Assembly (NCBI GenBank): GCA_014801985.1
Contig: JAAVDD010000041.1
Location: forward strand, 1-61,929
Origin: Bacteroides sp.
GTDB taxonomy: Bacteria > Bacteroidota > Bacteroidia > Bacteroidales > Muribaculaceae
Length of the DNA stretch: 61,929 bases
Direction: 5' to 3'
Translations under genes and position numbers: made by a program
Notes under the pieces: model-generated
What the model saw: the letters and a program-made list of their open reading frames with translations, nothing else
The model's database searches: none
Told to the model about the DNA's origin: nothing
In this document: positions 33,254 through 43,006 of the stretch, piece after piece
Numbering within the stretch: position 1 is the stretch's first letter
Layout: each line of letters begins with the position of its first letter

Positions 33254-35884
33254 CTATTCTTTGATGCCTCGTATGCACATTCCATGGAAGAGGGGATCGG
33301 TGGTCTGATGAGCAATGATTTCAGTGGAAGTAGTGAGGAAGTCAACAATTGCTCCGCTCTTAAGAGTTGTCATGGCGTGTGCCAACCAGTAATTGGCATA
33401 AGTTCCATCACTGGCAGTAGTAGCTGTTGTGCCTGTTCTGTAACCTAAAGCAGGGAAGAAGATAATTTCACCGGAGGATTTCACTGTCACATAAAAACCA
33501 GCTTTTTGTGTTTCTGTGTTTGTGGCTACATAAGCGAAAGTATAACGCTCTGTAGGGTTATTGTTATTTTGAGAAGTGAAATCGATCAATGGTTCATTAT
33601 AGGGTACTTTATAACCAGCTACATTCGGGTCGTAAATAGTCTTTGGATTGGCAGCATTGTATGTTCCATCCCAAAAGTTTACGTAAGGATATGCAGTCCA
33701 ACCTGCACTACTCTCATCATTCTCATGGGTGCCTGTGTAGAAGGTATCAGGATGTAGTATGAATGCCTGCATAAGGTTTTTTCCTGCCTGATATGAATCT
33801 GCATTTTCGTTCGGAAAAACCGTGATTTCATTATGTGAAGCATCATAAAATTTTTGGTCTCCACTCATCATGGGATCTTTTCGGCCCCATTGATAATATG
33901 GGTTATATTCTGAGGTAGAGCAGGCTATTCCTGATTGTGTGATGGTGATTGTCTTTGACAGAGGTTGTTTGTCGTCTGGAAGTCCTGTCTGAGTGAACCG
34001 AACTTTCACCGACATTTCAGGGAATTCAAACGTGTCTCCTCCCGAAATATATCCGAGGTTTAGAGATGCCAACGAATAAGTAGTATTGTTGGCAGATAAA
34101 CTATTAAAGCCCGTGGAAGGCACATAGTCTGTTACCCATATCTGCCAACTCCACATTATTTCTCCCTTAGCATCTTGGACGGCTAAAAGTGCATTTCCTT
34201 CTCTTATCGTGCTCTTGGGTATATCAAATATAAGCTCTTTTGTATTATCGGAAAGTCGAACATTACGCACAAGATTCAGTCCATCTTCCCAGATCAGAAT
34301 TGCGTCTGCAGGGGTGCAATCCGAGTTTTCATATATATAGGGAGAGGTGATGGCATTGTTAAGATGATTTGTGAATACCTTTAATGCACGTGAATTATGA
34401 GTTGATGGGGAATATGACTGGGTATTTGTCGCTCCATTAGTTATCGCATTTCCATAAACTAATGGCAGAGAGTAAGTGCCGGGAGAATTTATTACGTATG
34501 TATTAGCAGTGTTTTCAACGGTAGATGCACCCGAAGCCGAGGAAAGATTATAGGGATTATGACCTGAAGCCACATTTATATCCTCAGTATTCTGTAATGA
34601 CATGGTAATGGCATTCATATGATTAAATTTTATATCCTGAAGTTCGGTTATAAGAGTCCCCTGGGTTTCTCCTGAGCCGGAGAGTGTGAAATCGGATATC
34701 CAATCCGGCTGATCAATCACATTGCCATTTTCATCAACAAATTCAGCAATCCATGACACATCCTCTGTATTGCCATTATCGTTCATTACACTTTTTACTG
34801 TAAATTTATTAGAAGAACCCTTGTAAACGGTGTTAAAATCTCCCGTTATATTCAATATTAAAGAGTCGGCTTCCGGATTTGCGGATATACGATAGGTGAG
34901 CGTTTTCCCCTGTGGAAATTCTTGATTTGCCAATGAGGATGTCAAAATGGTTTCCTCACCATTAAAATCAAAAGTGATGGATATATTCGCATCCTCACCC
35001 AGAATCTCTGGTATAAGGAAGAAAATCTCGTCATTGGAAGTAATATTTAAATCTGACTCTACGAAAGTGCTTCCTTCGGAGGCTGAAAGTGAAAGATTCG
35101 GAGATATCGTGAAATTAGTTTTTTCAGAAAGATTAGACCATTCTCCTGTCTCAATGTTAAGTGATCCTGAAGAAGATGATCCAGTGATGGAAATCTCCTT
35201 TATTATGCATGGGGCAAGCTCTGCACCTGTTACGAATCTAATGCAGGTAAGTGCATGGAGAAATGACAAAGTGCATGGAGAAGAAGAGGCGTTGATAGGT
35301 GAAGCATATAAAAGATCTAACTGATCGCTTACTTTTGTCGGTACCTTAAAGTTCAAAATCGGCTCTCCTAAGGATACATCGCAACCAGTGATTCCTTCGG
35401 AAGAAGTCTTTTCGAGATATGGGGAGTAGGCATTAAAGTGAAGTGCATCCTGTCCGGGCCACAAGTATTCCTCTGTAGGTGTCCAGTCGGAAGAGCGAGT
35501 GACTTTCACATTATTCATATAGTCCGCCTTATAGGAGGATAATCCTGCTTCGGATGCATAACCTGCAAATACTCCGAAAGACTCTATATTTGATGAATCC
35601 ACTTCCTGAGAACGAGTAGTCTCATTTGTAGTATTTTCAATATATGGCACTAAGAACAGTGGTTTCTTTCCACCCTCAAGTGTAAGGATTTTGGAATTAC
35701 TGATTCCATTTCTTGTTTCCCAATGGTCTGAATTACCATCGGTTATATTAAAACGTATTAAACGCGTATCGATAGAGGAATCTGTGAGTGTGTCGTCACT
35801 ACAGGAGGTAAAGCCAAGGAGTAGTATTGACAACCCGGTGGCAAAAAAATATGGATTTAGATTAATATTCCGGATTGATTCCAT
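33254..35884 (-). CDS. Large fimbrillin-family lipoprotein, probable fimbrial tip or accessory subunit
   Basis: 876-aa surface lipoprotein. Signal peptide with lipobox (LLLGFTSCSDD). The N-terminal third (about 40-335) is a fimbrillin-type domain (sheets with EYLWPGQDALHFNAYSPY and SFLHALTCIRF). The middle has a second sandwich region, and the C-terminal 250 residues resemble a fimbrillin-associated C domain ending in PLFHGMCIRGIKE, as seen in tip proteins and FISUMP-like paralogues. Its size is more than double the neighbouring fimbrillin. It is the last gene of the four-gene operon, where Bacteroidales fimbrial loci place accessory or tip subunits. Confidence 0.8.
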   Translation of the reverse strand: MESIRNINLNPYFFATGLSILLLGFTSCSDDTLTDSSIDTRLIRFNITDGNSDHWETRNGISNSKILTLEGGKKPLFLVPYIENTTNETTRSQEVDSSNIESFGVFAGYASEAGLSSYKADYMNNVKVTRSSDWTPTEEYLWPGQDALHFNAYSPYLEKTSSEGITGCDVSLGEPILNFKVPTKVSDQLDLLYASPINASSSPCTLSFLHALTCIRFVTGAELAPCIIKEISITGSSSSGSLNIETGEWSNLSEKTNFTISPNLSLSASEGSTFVESDLNITSNDEIFFLIPEILGEDANISITFDFNGEETILTSSLANQEFPQGKTLTYRISANPEADSLILNITGDFNTVYKGSSNKFTVKSVMNDNGNTEDVSWIAEFVDENGNVIDQPDWISDFTLSGSGETQGTLITELQDIKFNHMNAITMSLQNTEDINVASGHNPYNLSSASGASTVENTANTYVINSPGTYSLPLVYGNAITNGATNTQSYSPSTHNSRALKVFTNHLNNAITSPYIYENSDCTPADAILIWEDGLNLVRNVRLSDNTKELIFDIPKSTIREGNALLAVQDAKGEIMWSWQIWVTDYVPSTGFNSLSANNTTYSLASLNLGYISGGDTFEFPEMSVKVRFTQTGLPDDKQPLSKTITITQSGIACSTSEYNPYYQWGRKDPMMSGDQKFYDASHNEITVFPNENADSYQAGKNLMQAFILHPDTFYTGTHENDESSAGWTAYPYVNFWDGTYNAANPKTIYDPNVAGYKVPYNEPLIDFTSQNNNNPTERYTFAYVATNTETQKAGFYVTVKSSGEIIFFPALGYRTGTTATTASDGTYANYWLAHAMTTLKSGAIVDFLTTSTEIIAHQTTDPLFHGMCIRGIKE

Positions 35885-35983
35885 AAAATATAAATTATAG
35901 TGGTAAGAGTTTTAAATGGTATCTGCCGGAGGAGATCCAACCTCCGGCAGATGAATAATGTGAATTATCTTTTTAATAATCCA

Positions 35984-37039
35984 TTAAATGCTTTGTTCAG
36001 AACCTGTATCCATAGAAAGGTCAGAAGAAGAGTTAACCCAGTCGGTCACCTGAACAGTAAATTTGATAGGACCTCCGAGAACGGGTTTACCCGGATCGGG
36101 ATCATTAGGATCAACATAGCCTGCTCCATGCGTGAGATCGAGAGTATAAACATATCTCTTTCCTGCTTCCCAATTATCATTGATAGGGATTGCCGCCCAC
36201 TCGCAATTAGCTTCCGATGGGAAAGGATATACCTGGGCACCTGCCACAGTGTTTATTTGAAGTTTAATAGCAAGATATGCTCCTTTGGAGGCATTAGCAG
36301 CATCGGTTGTAGGTGACCATGCAGTAAGTTGCTGTGGAATAAGCATCAGATTTCCACCTTCCCCCATTACAGAAGCCGGTTCGGAACCGAGAACAACCGG
36401 TGTAGTATATGTCTCATCGTAGATGGCCTTGTCGGTAGCGAGAGTCCACTCATTGGTTGTGAAATTGAAATCCGCTGTTGAAACAGGCTGTCCAACACGA
36501 ATACCGGTTACTTTGTAGGTATATGCAGTATTGTCAGTCTTCGCTAAAACTGTGATTTGAGCCAGTCTGTGGTCAAACTTCAAAGGAACTCCAGTGGCTT
36601 CATTCTCATCTTTAGTTCCGGTTGCATTTGCAGTGATGAAATCCACTTGATTTGCTATGTCGGAAGCAGGAGAAAATGCTGTCATTGTCTTTTCCTCGCT
36701 TGTGAGTTTAACAGTTCCTCCGGGCGCCGCAGGGGAGAAAGCGTAGAATGTAAGCGTGGAATTGTCTCCCGGCCAATTATATGTGGTGGAAGATGTGAAA
36801 TATCCATCATTCCCTTTATTGAAAGGAAGAATGTTGAAATACTGAGCATCTCCAAGGAATGCAGCCACATTGATTGAGGTCAAATTTGAATTTGTTGTCT
36901 CAACGGCTCGAGTTCCCATTGAAGAACGGAAGCTGATGGCTGCACCGTGGTTTTCATTTAATGCGTCGTCATCACTACAGGAAGCGAGGGCGAGAGACGC
37001 GACTAAAGCCGCTGAAATAAATAGAGATATCTTTTTCAT
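35984..37039 (-). CDS. Fimbrillin family lipoprotein (structural pilin candidate)
   Basis: 351-aa Mfa1/FimA-like fimbrillin. Signal peptide with lipobox (LALASCSDDD). The N-terminal domain shows the family pattern YNWPGDNSTLTFYAFSPA and PLKFDHRLAQITV, and the C-terminal part ends with VYPFP ... NWEAGKRYVYTLDLT. In Bacteroidales such lipoproteins are exported, cleaved by an Arg-specific protease and polymerised by donor-strand exchange. Candidate Arg cleavage and donor strands are not resolved by eye. It lies third in the operon, between DUF5119 and the large subunit. Confidence 0.9.
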   Translation of the reverse strand: MKKISLFISAALVASLALASCSDDDALNENHGAAISFRSSMGTRAVETTNSNLTSINVAAFLGDAQYFNILPFNKGNDGYFTSSTTYNWPGDNSTLTFYAFSPAAPGGTVKLTSEEKTMTAFSPASDIANQVDFITANATGTKDENEATGVPLKFDHRLAQITVLAKTDNTAYTYKVTGIRVGQPVSTADFNFTTNEWTLATDKAIYDETYTTPVVLGSEPASVMGEGGNLMLIPQQLTAWSPTTDAANASKGAYLAIKLQINTVAGAQVYPFPSEANCEWAAIPINDNWEAGKRYVYTLDLTHGAGYVDPNDPDPGKPVLGGPIKFTVQVTDWVNSSSDLSMDTGSEQSI

Positions 37040-37144
37040 AGCAAAATGTTTTTCATAAATAATAAATTAAGGAAAATTGGAATCGTCATTTCTAAATCCC
37101 TTATATAAATAAAACGTATAAGAGAAATAAAGGTTTTATTGAGC

Positions 37145-38119
37145 TTACATATTTATATCGATATTTATGCTTTCCCAATCGCTTACGTCCGGGGTGAATC
37201 CACTTCCCCCTGAGACAGGTTCAGGGAGAGAAAGACCGTGAACCACAATATGAACGTTTTTTGGATCCGGTGCATCATAGATTTGACTTGCAACGTCGTA
37301 GTTATAGAAGTATTTATTTCCATCAGCCATTATGACATAAAGACCCAGTTTATGTGGATTCTGGGTTTTAGGAGACTCTCCGAAAGTGAGAAATTCTCCA
37401 TGAAGTGCATCCTCTTCGCTCTCTTTTGTCAATATAAATGGTAGAGTATGGCGGGTGTCGGTTGATTCCCCTTTCCCATGATAAAATCCTCCTGACATTC
37501 CAGAAAGAGTTGCATCAATGGCAGTGCCGTCAATAGAGGAGATATTGGAAACATTGTATATATCCACTGTGTAATGACACGTTATCTCTTCGGGCAAAAA
37601 AGTGAATGTTTTCTCTCTTTCCTCTCTTTTGAGGCTCATATTATCGTTCCGACCGCTCCATATACTTTGTGGAGTTTCAACCATGGTCTCCTCTTCAGCC
37701 TCACGTGCACGTGGGAGAGCGCGGGTTCTCATTCCGGAAGCAGGTAATGAGGCGATTTCCCGGGTATATATTTCGAAAGTCTCAATATTTTCTGTATTGC
37801 GGAAGTGCGCCCAGTCGGAATTATCGGAATTCACTGCGAGACCTGAAAAAGAACCATAGGGAATCTTTACGGCTCCCCCCACGTTATTATTGAAGTCAAA
37901 GCGTAGGGTCGAATCAGGCGATTCTTCAGGATCATAGAAAAGCCACACCATCATCGATTGGGGATTAGCTTCGGGGGCATTACTCCAATCGAATGCGATC
38001 TTGACTTCCTGCATAGGAACATTCTCAAAATCTATATCTTTATGACGACATCCCGATAAAGATAGGACGATTAAGCCGGATGCAAATATTTGAGAAATCA
38101 TCCATTGGTCTCTTTTCAT
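37145..38119 (-). CDS. DUF5119 family lipoprotein (fimbrial locus)
   Basis: 324-aa lipoprotein with a lipobox LSGCRHKD. The family is recurrently found in fimbrial operons of Bacteroides relatives, where it is thought to act as a FimB/Mfa2-type anchor or assembly factor. A beta-rich region with YTREIASLPASGMRTRA and VDIYNVSNISSID is consistent with that. It is translationally coupled to the DUF3575 gene (ATGA overlap at 38116-38119) and lies 105 bp ahead of the fimbrillin gene. Confidence 0.85.
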   Translation of the reverse strand: MKRDQWMISQIFASGLIVLSLSGCRHKDIDFENVPMQEVKIAFDWSNAPEANPQSMMVWLFYDPEESPDSTLRFDFNNNVGGAVKIPYGSFSGLAVNSDNSDWAHFRNTENIETFEIYTREIASLPASGMRTRALPRAREAEEETMVETPQSIWSGRNDNMSLKREEREKTFTFLPEEITCHYTVDIYNVSNISSIDGTAIDATLSGMSGGFYHGKGESTDTRHTLPFILTKESEEDALHGEFLTFGESPKTQNPHKLGLYVIMADGNKYFYNYDVASQIYDAPDPKNVHIVVHGLSLPEPVSGGSGFTPDVSDWESINIDINM

Positions 38120-39378
38120 ATTCCACCTCCTTTCTTAGAGGGATTATAGTTTCCGTTTCCAATAAGCCAGACAAGAGAAATCTCAGCTTTCGTCGGGCCA
38201 AACCAATTGATCTTATGGGTCGACTGCCAAAGATATCGTCCTCCATCCGGAATATATTTTATATATTTCCCGCCAAGATACCCGATTCCGATTGTGAAAT
38301 CGATATTTATGCGACGGGCAATCGGCAATGAATAGCCATATTCAACTCCGGCCATTCTCAGAGAACGATTCCAGAGAGTTTCATGAGGAAGTCCTCCCAT
38401 ATACCCGGTTCCTCCGAATTCAAAATCGTATGTAAGTATTCCACCATATATTCCTAAATGATGGCCCGTAAGTGGTTTCTCAGACGCCTTTTTACCGAAC
38501 CACCATCTGACAGCTAAATCCCCTCCATACGCACGCCAATAGCGGTGTGTACGATCCGTGTCCCACCATCCATAGGTCCAGTTGGCTACAGCGGAGAAAT
38601 TCTTGCCTAAGTAAAATTCAGCACTTAATGAAGGCAATGCCAAAATGTCATAAAGCATATTTGTCTTCAGGGCCATATAGAAATTCCTTCCTTGTTTTAT
38701 TGGTGAGTTGAAATAGGAAAATATAGGTTCGGGATATTCCGCAATTCCAAGAGGATAGATTTCGGGCCCGGAAATTGTTAGATCCGGGGTAGGGATAGTG
38801 GAATATGTCACATATATTCTTGATGTTCTAAGCAATGGAAAAACATTGTCATAAAGATATCTATAGGGGAGTCCTCCTCGTAAGGCTTTTAGCCTTTCCA
38901 GAAAATTGTTGGTCTCCTTCTCTTTATTATTTTCAGAAGCTAACTCTATGGATATCTCATTTAGGAGATTCATTGTTTCTGTTTTAAATGGGATGTCAGG
39001 GTCAGCATTCGCCAGATTATACAATCCATTCCAATCACGTCCGATAAATGAAAGATTAATTTCCGAATTTGATGAGATATAAGAATCGGGAATAAAGGAA
39101 AGGATGTTTTCAGCCCTTCGGTCTGAGAGATTATCATTAAGTTTCACAGAACCTTCAGGGGAGGCGCCTCCGATAATGCTTAAATGGTTAAGGTGAGTGA
39201 TGGAAGATGTTAATATTGAATCCAGCCTTACAAGCATAGCTTTATTGCCAGGTATAAGGGTGTCTATCTCGGCATGACCCTGATGGAACTTAATACTCAT
39301 GGAATCGTTTCTTTCGAGAGCCTTGACAGGAGTGCCCGCAAGAAAAATGGTCAATATGGCGAGAAGTGTATTTTTCAT
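38116..39378 (-). CDS. DUF3575 family outer-membrane protein with OmpA-like N domain
   Basis: 420-aa exported protein, first gene of the fimbrial operon. Signal peptide about 1-20 (ending PVKALE). An N-terminal alpha/beta segment (about 40-130, with SIIGGASPEGSVKLNDNLSDRRAENI) resembles the peptidoglycan-binding OmpA-C fold. The rest (about 225-420) is the DUF3575 barrel-like domain (MALKTNMLYDILALPSLSAEFYLG), with a terminal strand ending at a short basic tail. In Bacteroidales it is the usual gene before DUF5119, and is thought to help fimbria biogenesis at the outer membrane. Its promoter lies in the divergent gap with pncB. Confidence 0.87.
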   Translation of the reverse strand: MKNTLLAILTIFLAGTPVKALERNDSMSIKFHQGHAEIDTLIPGNKAMLVRLDSILTSSITHLNHLSIIGGASPEGSVKLNDNLSDRRAENILSFIPDSYISSNSEINLSFIGRDWNGLYNLANADPDIPFKTETMNLLNEISIELASENNKEKETNNFLERLKALRGGLPYRYLYDNVFPLLRTSRIYVTYSTIPTPDLTISGPEIYPLGIAEYPEPIFSYFNSPIKQGRNFYMALKTNMLYDILALPSLSAEFYLGKNFSAVANWTYGWWDTDRTHRYWRAYGGDLAVRWWFGKKASEKPLTGHHLGIYGGILTYDFEFGGTGYMGGLPHETLWNRSLRMAGVEYGYSLPIARRINIDFTIGIGYLGGKYIKYIPDGGRYLWQSTHKINWFGPTKAEISLVWLIGNGNYNPSKKGGGI

Positions 39379-39497
39379 AGCTTTATATTGGAATTATAAA
39401 TATAACGCCCTGAGCGCAACAATAGTTTGATATTTCTGGTTAATAAGATGAAGAGCGATATTTCGATAAAAAGAGATATTGAATCAAAAATTTTAAC

Positions 39498-39505
39498 TAC
39501 ATTTG
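39498..39505 (+). promoter_or_regulatory. -7 box (TACATTTG) for pncB
   Basis: TACATTTG matches TAnnTTTG and lies 25 bp upstream of the pncB start. A TTG at 39479-39481 is 16 nt upstream, shorter than the normal spacing. Confidence 0.5.
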
Positions 39506-39530
39506 CAGCATAAACCAAAACCCAATCTCC

Positions 39531-40754
39531 ATGAATAATATCCCGCCAATCATACGGCATTTCACAGATGATGACTTATATAAGTTCACGATGTGCTGTG
39601 CTGTCATTGACAATTATCCTCGCACTCAAGTGAAATATCGTTTCAACGATCGCGACAATACTGTATATCCTCCGGGCTTTGCGGAGGAACTGGAGCGCCA
39701 GATCGGCTATCTTGACGACCTTAGAATCACAGATGAGGAAATAGACTTTATGAAGCGCAAGTGTAGCTTTGTTCCCAATTGGTTTTATAGCTTTCTGAAA
39801 GGATTCCGCTATGATAGAAATTGGGTTAGAGTGAGTCAGGATGCTGAAGGGCATTTAGAAGTAGAATTTCAAGGCACATGGAGCAACACGATATTGCTTG
39901 AAGTGAAAGTTCTTTCCATCATCTCCGAACTATATTATATAATGAATGGTGAAAGTGACTCACTTGATTATGATGATTATTATAACCGTTCCTGGAATAA
40001 AGCTGCTCGTCTTATAGATGCGGGTTGCGTATTCAGCGATTTCGGTACACGTCGGAGGGCTTCGTTTATGGCGCAGGAGACTGTTGTGAAAGCTATGAAG
40101 GAATGTTGCGAAGCGAAGGGAGGACCGGGAAAATTCACAGGCACGAGCAATGTCTATTTCGCAATGAAATATGACCTTACTCCAATAGGTACTATGGCTC
40201 ATGAACTCGTCTGCGCGATTGCAGGTATGTACGGTCCTCAGATGGCTAACCATATTGCAATGGAAACATGGTCGCAGACATATCGCGGAGCTTTGGGTAC
40301 GTTCCTTTATGATACTTATGGCTGGCGCATCTTCAGTCTTAACTTTTCTGAGGATTATGCAAATATGTTCAAGGGTCTGAGAGTTGACAGTGGAGATAAT
40401 TATGAACAACTTGATCTCATAGTTGAGAAATACAGGAGTCTTAACATAGATCCTTCGACCAAGCAGATTGTATTTAGCAATGGTCTAAATGTCGATGAGG
40501 CAATAAAAATTTATCGTTATGCAAAAGGGAAATGTATTCCTTCATTTGGAATCGGAACTCATTTCACAAACAACTTTCCCAATATCAAGCCCAGAAATAT
40601 TGTAATAAAGCTTCTGGCAGTTAAAATTACGGAGTTATGGCCATTTTATTGCGAAACGTGCAAGTTGAGTGAAGATAAAGGGAAATATACAGGAAAGATA
40701 GAGGTGGTGAAGCGATTTATGGAGGCTCTCCATCTTCCTCCTCTAAACAAATAA
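39531..40754 (+). CDS. pncB: Nicotinate phosphoribosyltransferase
   Basis: 407-aa enzyme that makes nicotinate mononucleotide from nicotinate, PRPP and ATP in the Preiss-Handler NAD salvage pathway. Recognisable stretches are DDLYKFTMCCAVID at the N terminus, FSDFGTRRRASF (substrate and PRPP region), GTSNVYFAMKYDLTPIGTMAHE (phosphorylated His region) and the C-terminal IGTHFTNNF. Full length and complete. It is followed after 11 bp by galE on the same strand. Housekeeping. Confidence 0.95.
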   Translation: MNNIPPIIRHFTDDDLYKFTMCCAVIDNYPRTQVKYRFNDRDNTVYPPGFAEELERQIGYLDDLRITDEEIDFMKRKCSFVPNWFYSFLKGFRYDRNWVRVSQDAEGHLEVEFQGTWSNTILLEVKVLSIISELYYIMNGESDSLDYDDYYNRSWNKAARLIDAGCVFSDFGTRRRASFMAQETVVKAMKECCEAKGGPGKFTGTSNVYFAMKYDLTPIGTMAHELVCAIAGMYGPQMANHIAMETWSQTYRGALGTFLYDTYGWRIFSLNFSEDYANMFKGLRVDSGDNYEQLDLIVEKYRSLNIDPSTKQIVFSNGLNVDEAIKIYRYAKGKCIPSFGIGTHFTNNFPNIKPRNIVIKLLAVKITELWPFYCETCKLSEDKGKYTGKIEVVKRFMEALHLPPLNK

Positions 40755-40765
40755 AAACATTAACA

Positions 40766-41797
40766 ATGGAAAGCAAGAAAAGAGTGCTTGTATCCGGTGG
40801 AGCAGGATACATAGGGACACATACGGCGGTTGAACTTATCAATTCCGGCTATGAAGTGGTCATTATTGACAATCTTTCTAATTCTGAAGCGTCTGCGGTG
40901 GATGGTGTAAGACAGATTACCGGTGTGGATGTGCCTTTTGAGATTGTCGACACCTGTGATAAGGCGGCACTGAAAAGAGTATTTGAAAAGTACGATTTCG
41001 ACACTGTGATTCATTTTGCAGCATATAAAGCTGTAGGTGAATCAATGGCGGAGCCATTGAAATATTATAGTAACAATCTTGAGTCTTTCATGAATATTGT
41101 CGGTATGATGAAAGACTTCAACCGCCCAAATATTCTCTTCTCCTCTTCGGCTACTGTATATGGAGAGGCTGAGGAGCTTCCGGTCACTGAAGAGACACCA
41201 CGTCAACCGGCAACCTCTCCATACGGTAACACAAAGCAGATGGCGGAAGATATTCTCCGGGATTGTTGCCGCGCCTATCCGGATATATATGGAATAGCAT
41301 TGCGCTATTTTAATCCAATCGGTGCACATCCATCGGCTCTTATCGGTGAGCTTCCGAGAGGAGTGCCTAATAATCTTGTTCCATTCGTAACACAGACGGC
41401 TGCCGGAATAAGAGAATGTCTCAGTGTCTTTGGAAATGATTATGATACCCCTGATGGTACTTGTCTCCGCGACTACATTGACATAGTGGACCTTGCAAAA
41501 GCTCACGTTGCTGCTGTAGACCGTATGGCAGAAGGTAAAATGGAAGCAAAATATGAGATTTTTAACATTGGGACAGGTAATCCGGTATCTGTACTTGAAC
41601 TTCTCAACACGTTTGAAGAGGTGAACGGGTTAAAGCTCAACTATAAGATAGTGGATCGTCGTCCGGGAGATGTCACTGCAGTGTGGGCTGATACACATAA
41701 AGCCAATGAAGTTCTTGGCTGGAAAGCAGAACGAACCCTTGGAGAAACGTTGAAATCGGCATGGGAATGGGAGAAAAGAGTGAGAAATATCAAATAA
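40766..41797 (+). CDS. galE: UDP-glucose 4-epimerase
   Basis: 343-aa NAD-dependent epimerase (extended SDR). GGAGYIGTHTAVEL is the NAD-binding loop, FSSSATVYG holds the catalytic Ser/Thr and SPYGNTKQMAED the YxxxK pair. It interconverts UDP-glucose and UDP-galactose, and perhaps the GlcNAc/GalNAc forms, for surface glycans and galactose use. It starts 11 bp after pncB. No other Leloir genes are adjacent. Confidence 0.95.
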   Translation: MESKKRVLVSGGAGYIGTHTAVELINSGYEVVIIDNLSNSEASAVDGVRQITGVDVPFEIVDTCDKAALKRVFEKYDFDTVIHFAAYKAVGESMAEPLKYYSNNLESFMNIVGMMKDFNRPNILFSSSATVYGEAEELPVTEETPRQPATSPYGNTKQMAEDILRDCCRAYPDIYGIALRYFNPIGAHPSALIGELPRGVPNNLVPFVTQTAAGIRECLSVFGNDYDTPDGTCLRDYIDIVDLAKAHVAAVDRMAEGKMEAKYEIFNIGTGNPVSVLELLNTFEEVNGLKLNYKIVDRRPGDVTAVWADTHKANEVLGWKAERTLGETLKSAWEWEKRVRNIK

Positions 41798-41800
41798 ATA

Positions 41801-41831
41801 TTGACATTTTGAGATATTTTTCTTAATTTTG
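41801..41831 (+). promoter_or_regulatory. Promoter for asnA
   Basis: TTG at 41801-41803, a 20-nt spacer and TAATTTTG at 41824-41831, close to the Bacteroidetes consensus. It lies 65 bp upstream of the asnA start and immediately after the galE stop. Confidence 0.55.
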
Positions 41832-41896
41832 TTGGCAAAATAGTAATAGGGGGTGGATAAGTGATATTATTCATCCCTAATCAATACCCAAAAGCT

Positions 41897-42931
41897 ATGG
41901 CATTAATACTTCCAAAAAACTACAGGCAGAAGATAACGCCTGAGACCACTGAGGTGGCAATCAAGATGATCAAACATTATTTCCAGAAGGCTTTATCGGA
42001 TGCATTGAATCTTCGTCGCGTCACAGCGCCTTTGTTCGTGCTTGCCGGTACAGGACTTAATGATGACCTTAACGGGGTGGAACGCGCTGTAGGTTTTCCA
42101 GTAAAGGCATTGGACGACCGAAGGGCGGAAGTGGTACATTCCCTTGCTAAATGGAAAAGAGTTAAGCTCGGGGCATACGATATAGCTCCGCATTATGGAC
42201 TTTATACCGACATGAATGCTATTCGGGCAGATGAAGACCTTGATAATCTCCATTCATTATATGTTGACCAATGGGATTGGGAGCAGACTATTAACCGCGA
42301 AGACCGAAATCTTGGTTATCTAAAAGCAACGGTTGAAAAGATATACGATGCTTTGAAGAAAACGGAAAAGATGGTTTATGAACAGTTCCCCCATATAACT
42401 CCCCGCCTTCCTGAGAAAATCACGTTCATCCACAGCGAAGAGCTGCTGAAAGAATATCCAAACCTGTCAAGAGAGGAACGAGAGAGTGAGGCAGCGAAGA
42501 AATATGGCGCTATTTTCCTTATTGGAATAGGTAACCCTCTTTCCGATGGCAAACCTCATGATGGACGCGCCCCTGACTATGACGATTGGAGTGCAAAGAA
42601 TGAGGATGGTTACTACGGACTAAATGGAGATATTATCCTTTGGGATTCTGTGCTTGGAAGGGGATTTGAGGTATCTTCCATGGGTATTAGAGTGGATGAA
42701 GATGCTTTGGAGCGTCAACTTGCCATCCGAGGATGTGAGGATAGGAAAGAATTGAATTTCCATGAGCGACTCCTCAATGGCGAACTTCCTTATTCCATCG
42801 GAGGAGGAATAGGCCAAAGTCGTCTATGCATGTTCATGCTTCAAAAAGCCCATATCGGAGAGGTTCAGGCTTCCATCTGGCCGGAAGAGCAGATTAAAGC
42901 CTGCAAGGAAGCCGGGATTGAATTACTCTGA
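41897..42931 (+). CDS. asnA: Aspartate-ammonia ligase (asparagine synthetase A)
   Basis: 344-aa ATP-dependent enzyme that makes asparagine from aspartate and ammonia; fold related to class II aminoacyl-tRNA synthetases. The start is placed at MALILPKNYRQK (41897). Family landmarks: FVLAGTGLNDDLNG, SLAKWKRVKL, VDQWDWE, and GGGIGQSRLCMFML near the C terminus. The length matches AsnA of enterobacteria and Bacteroides (about 330-345 aa). It has its own promoter and a strong terminator. Confidence 0.95.
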   Translation: MALILPKNYRQKITPETTEVAIKMIKHYFQKALSDALNLRRVTAPLFVLAGTGLNDDLNGVERAVGFPVKALDDRRAEVVHSLAKWKRVKLGAYDIAPHYGLYTDMNAIRADEDLDNLHSLYVDQWDWEQTINREDRNLGYLKATVEKIYDALKKTEKMVYEQFPHITPRLPEKITFIHSEELLKEYPNLSREERESEAAKKYGAIFLIGIGNPLSDGKPHDGRAPDYDDWSAKNEDGYYGLNGDIILWDSVLGRGFEVSSMGIRVDEDALERQLAIRGCEDRKELNFHERLLNGELPYSIGGGIGQSRLCMFMLQKAHIGEVQASIWPEEQIKACKEAGIELL

Positions 42932-42951
42932 TCATTTCCAAGTATACAATA

Positions 42952-42990
42952 AAAAGATGCGTTCAAACAATTTGTCTGAACGCATCTTTT
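42952..42990. terminator. Bidirectional terminator between asnA and metH
   Basis: 14-bp perfect stem AAAAGATGCGTTCA / TGAACGCATCTTTT with an 11-nt loop, flanked by A and T runs. Confidence 0.9.
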
Positions 42991-43006
42991 AACTTTCCTA
43001 TGATAT

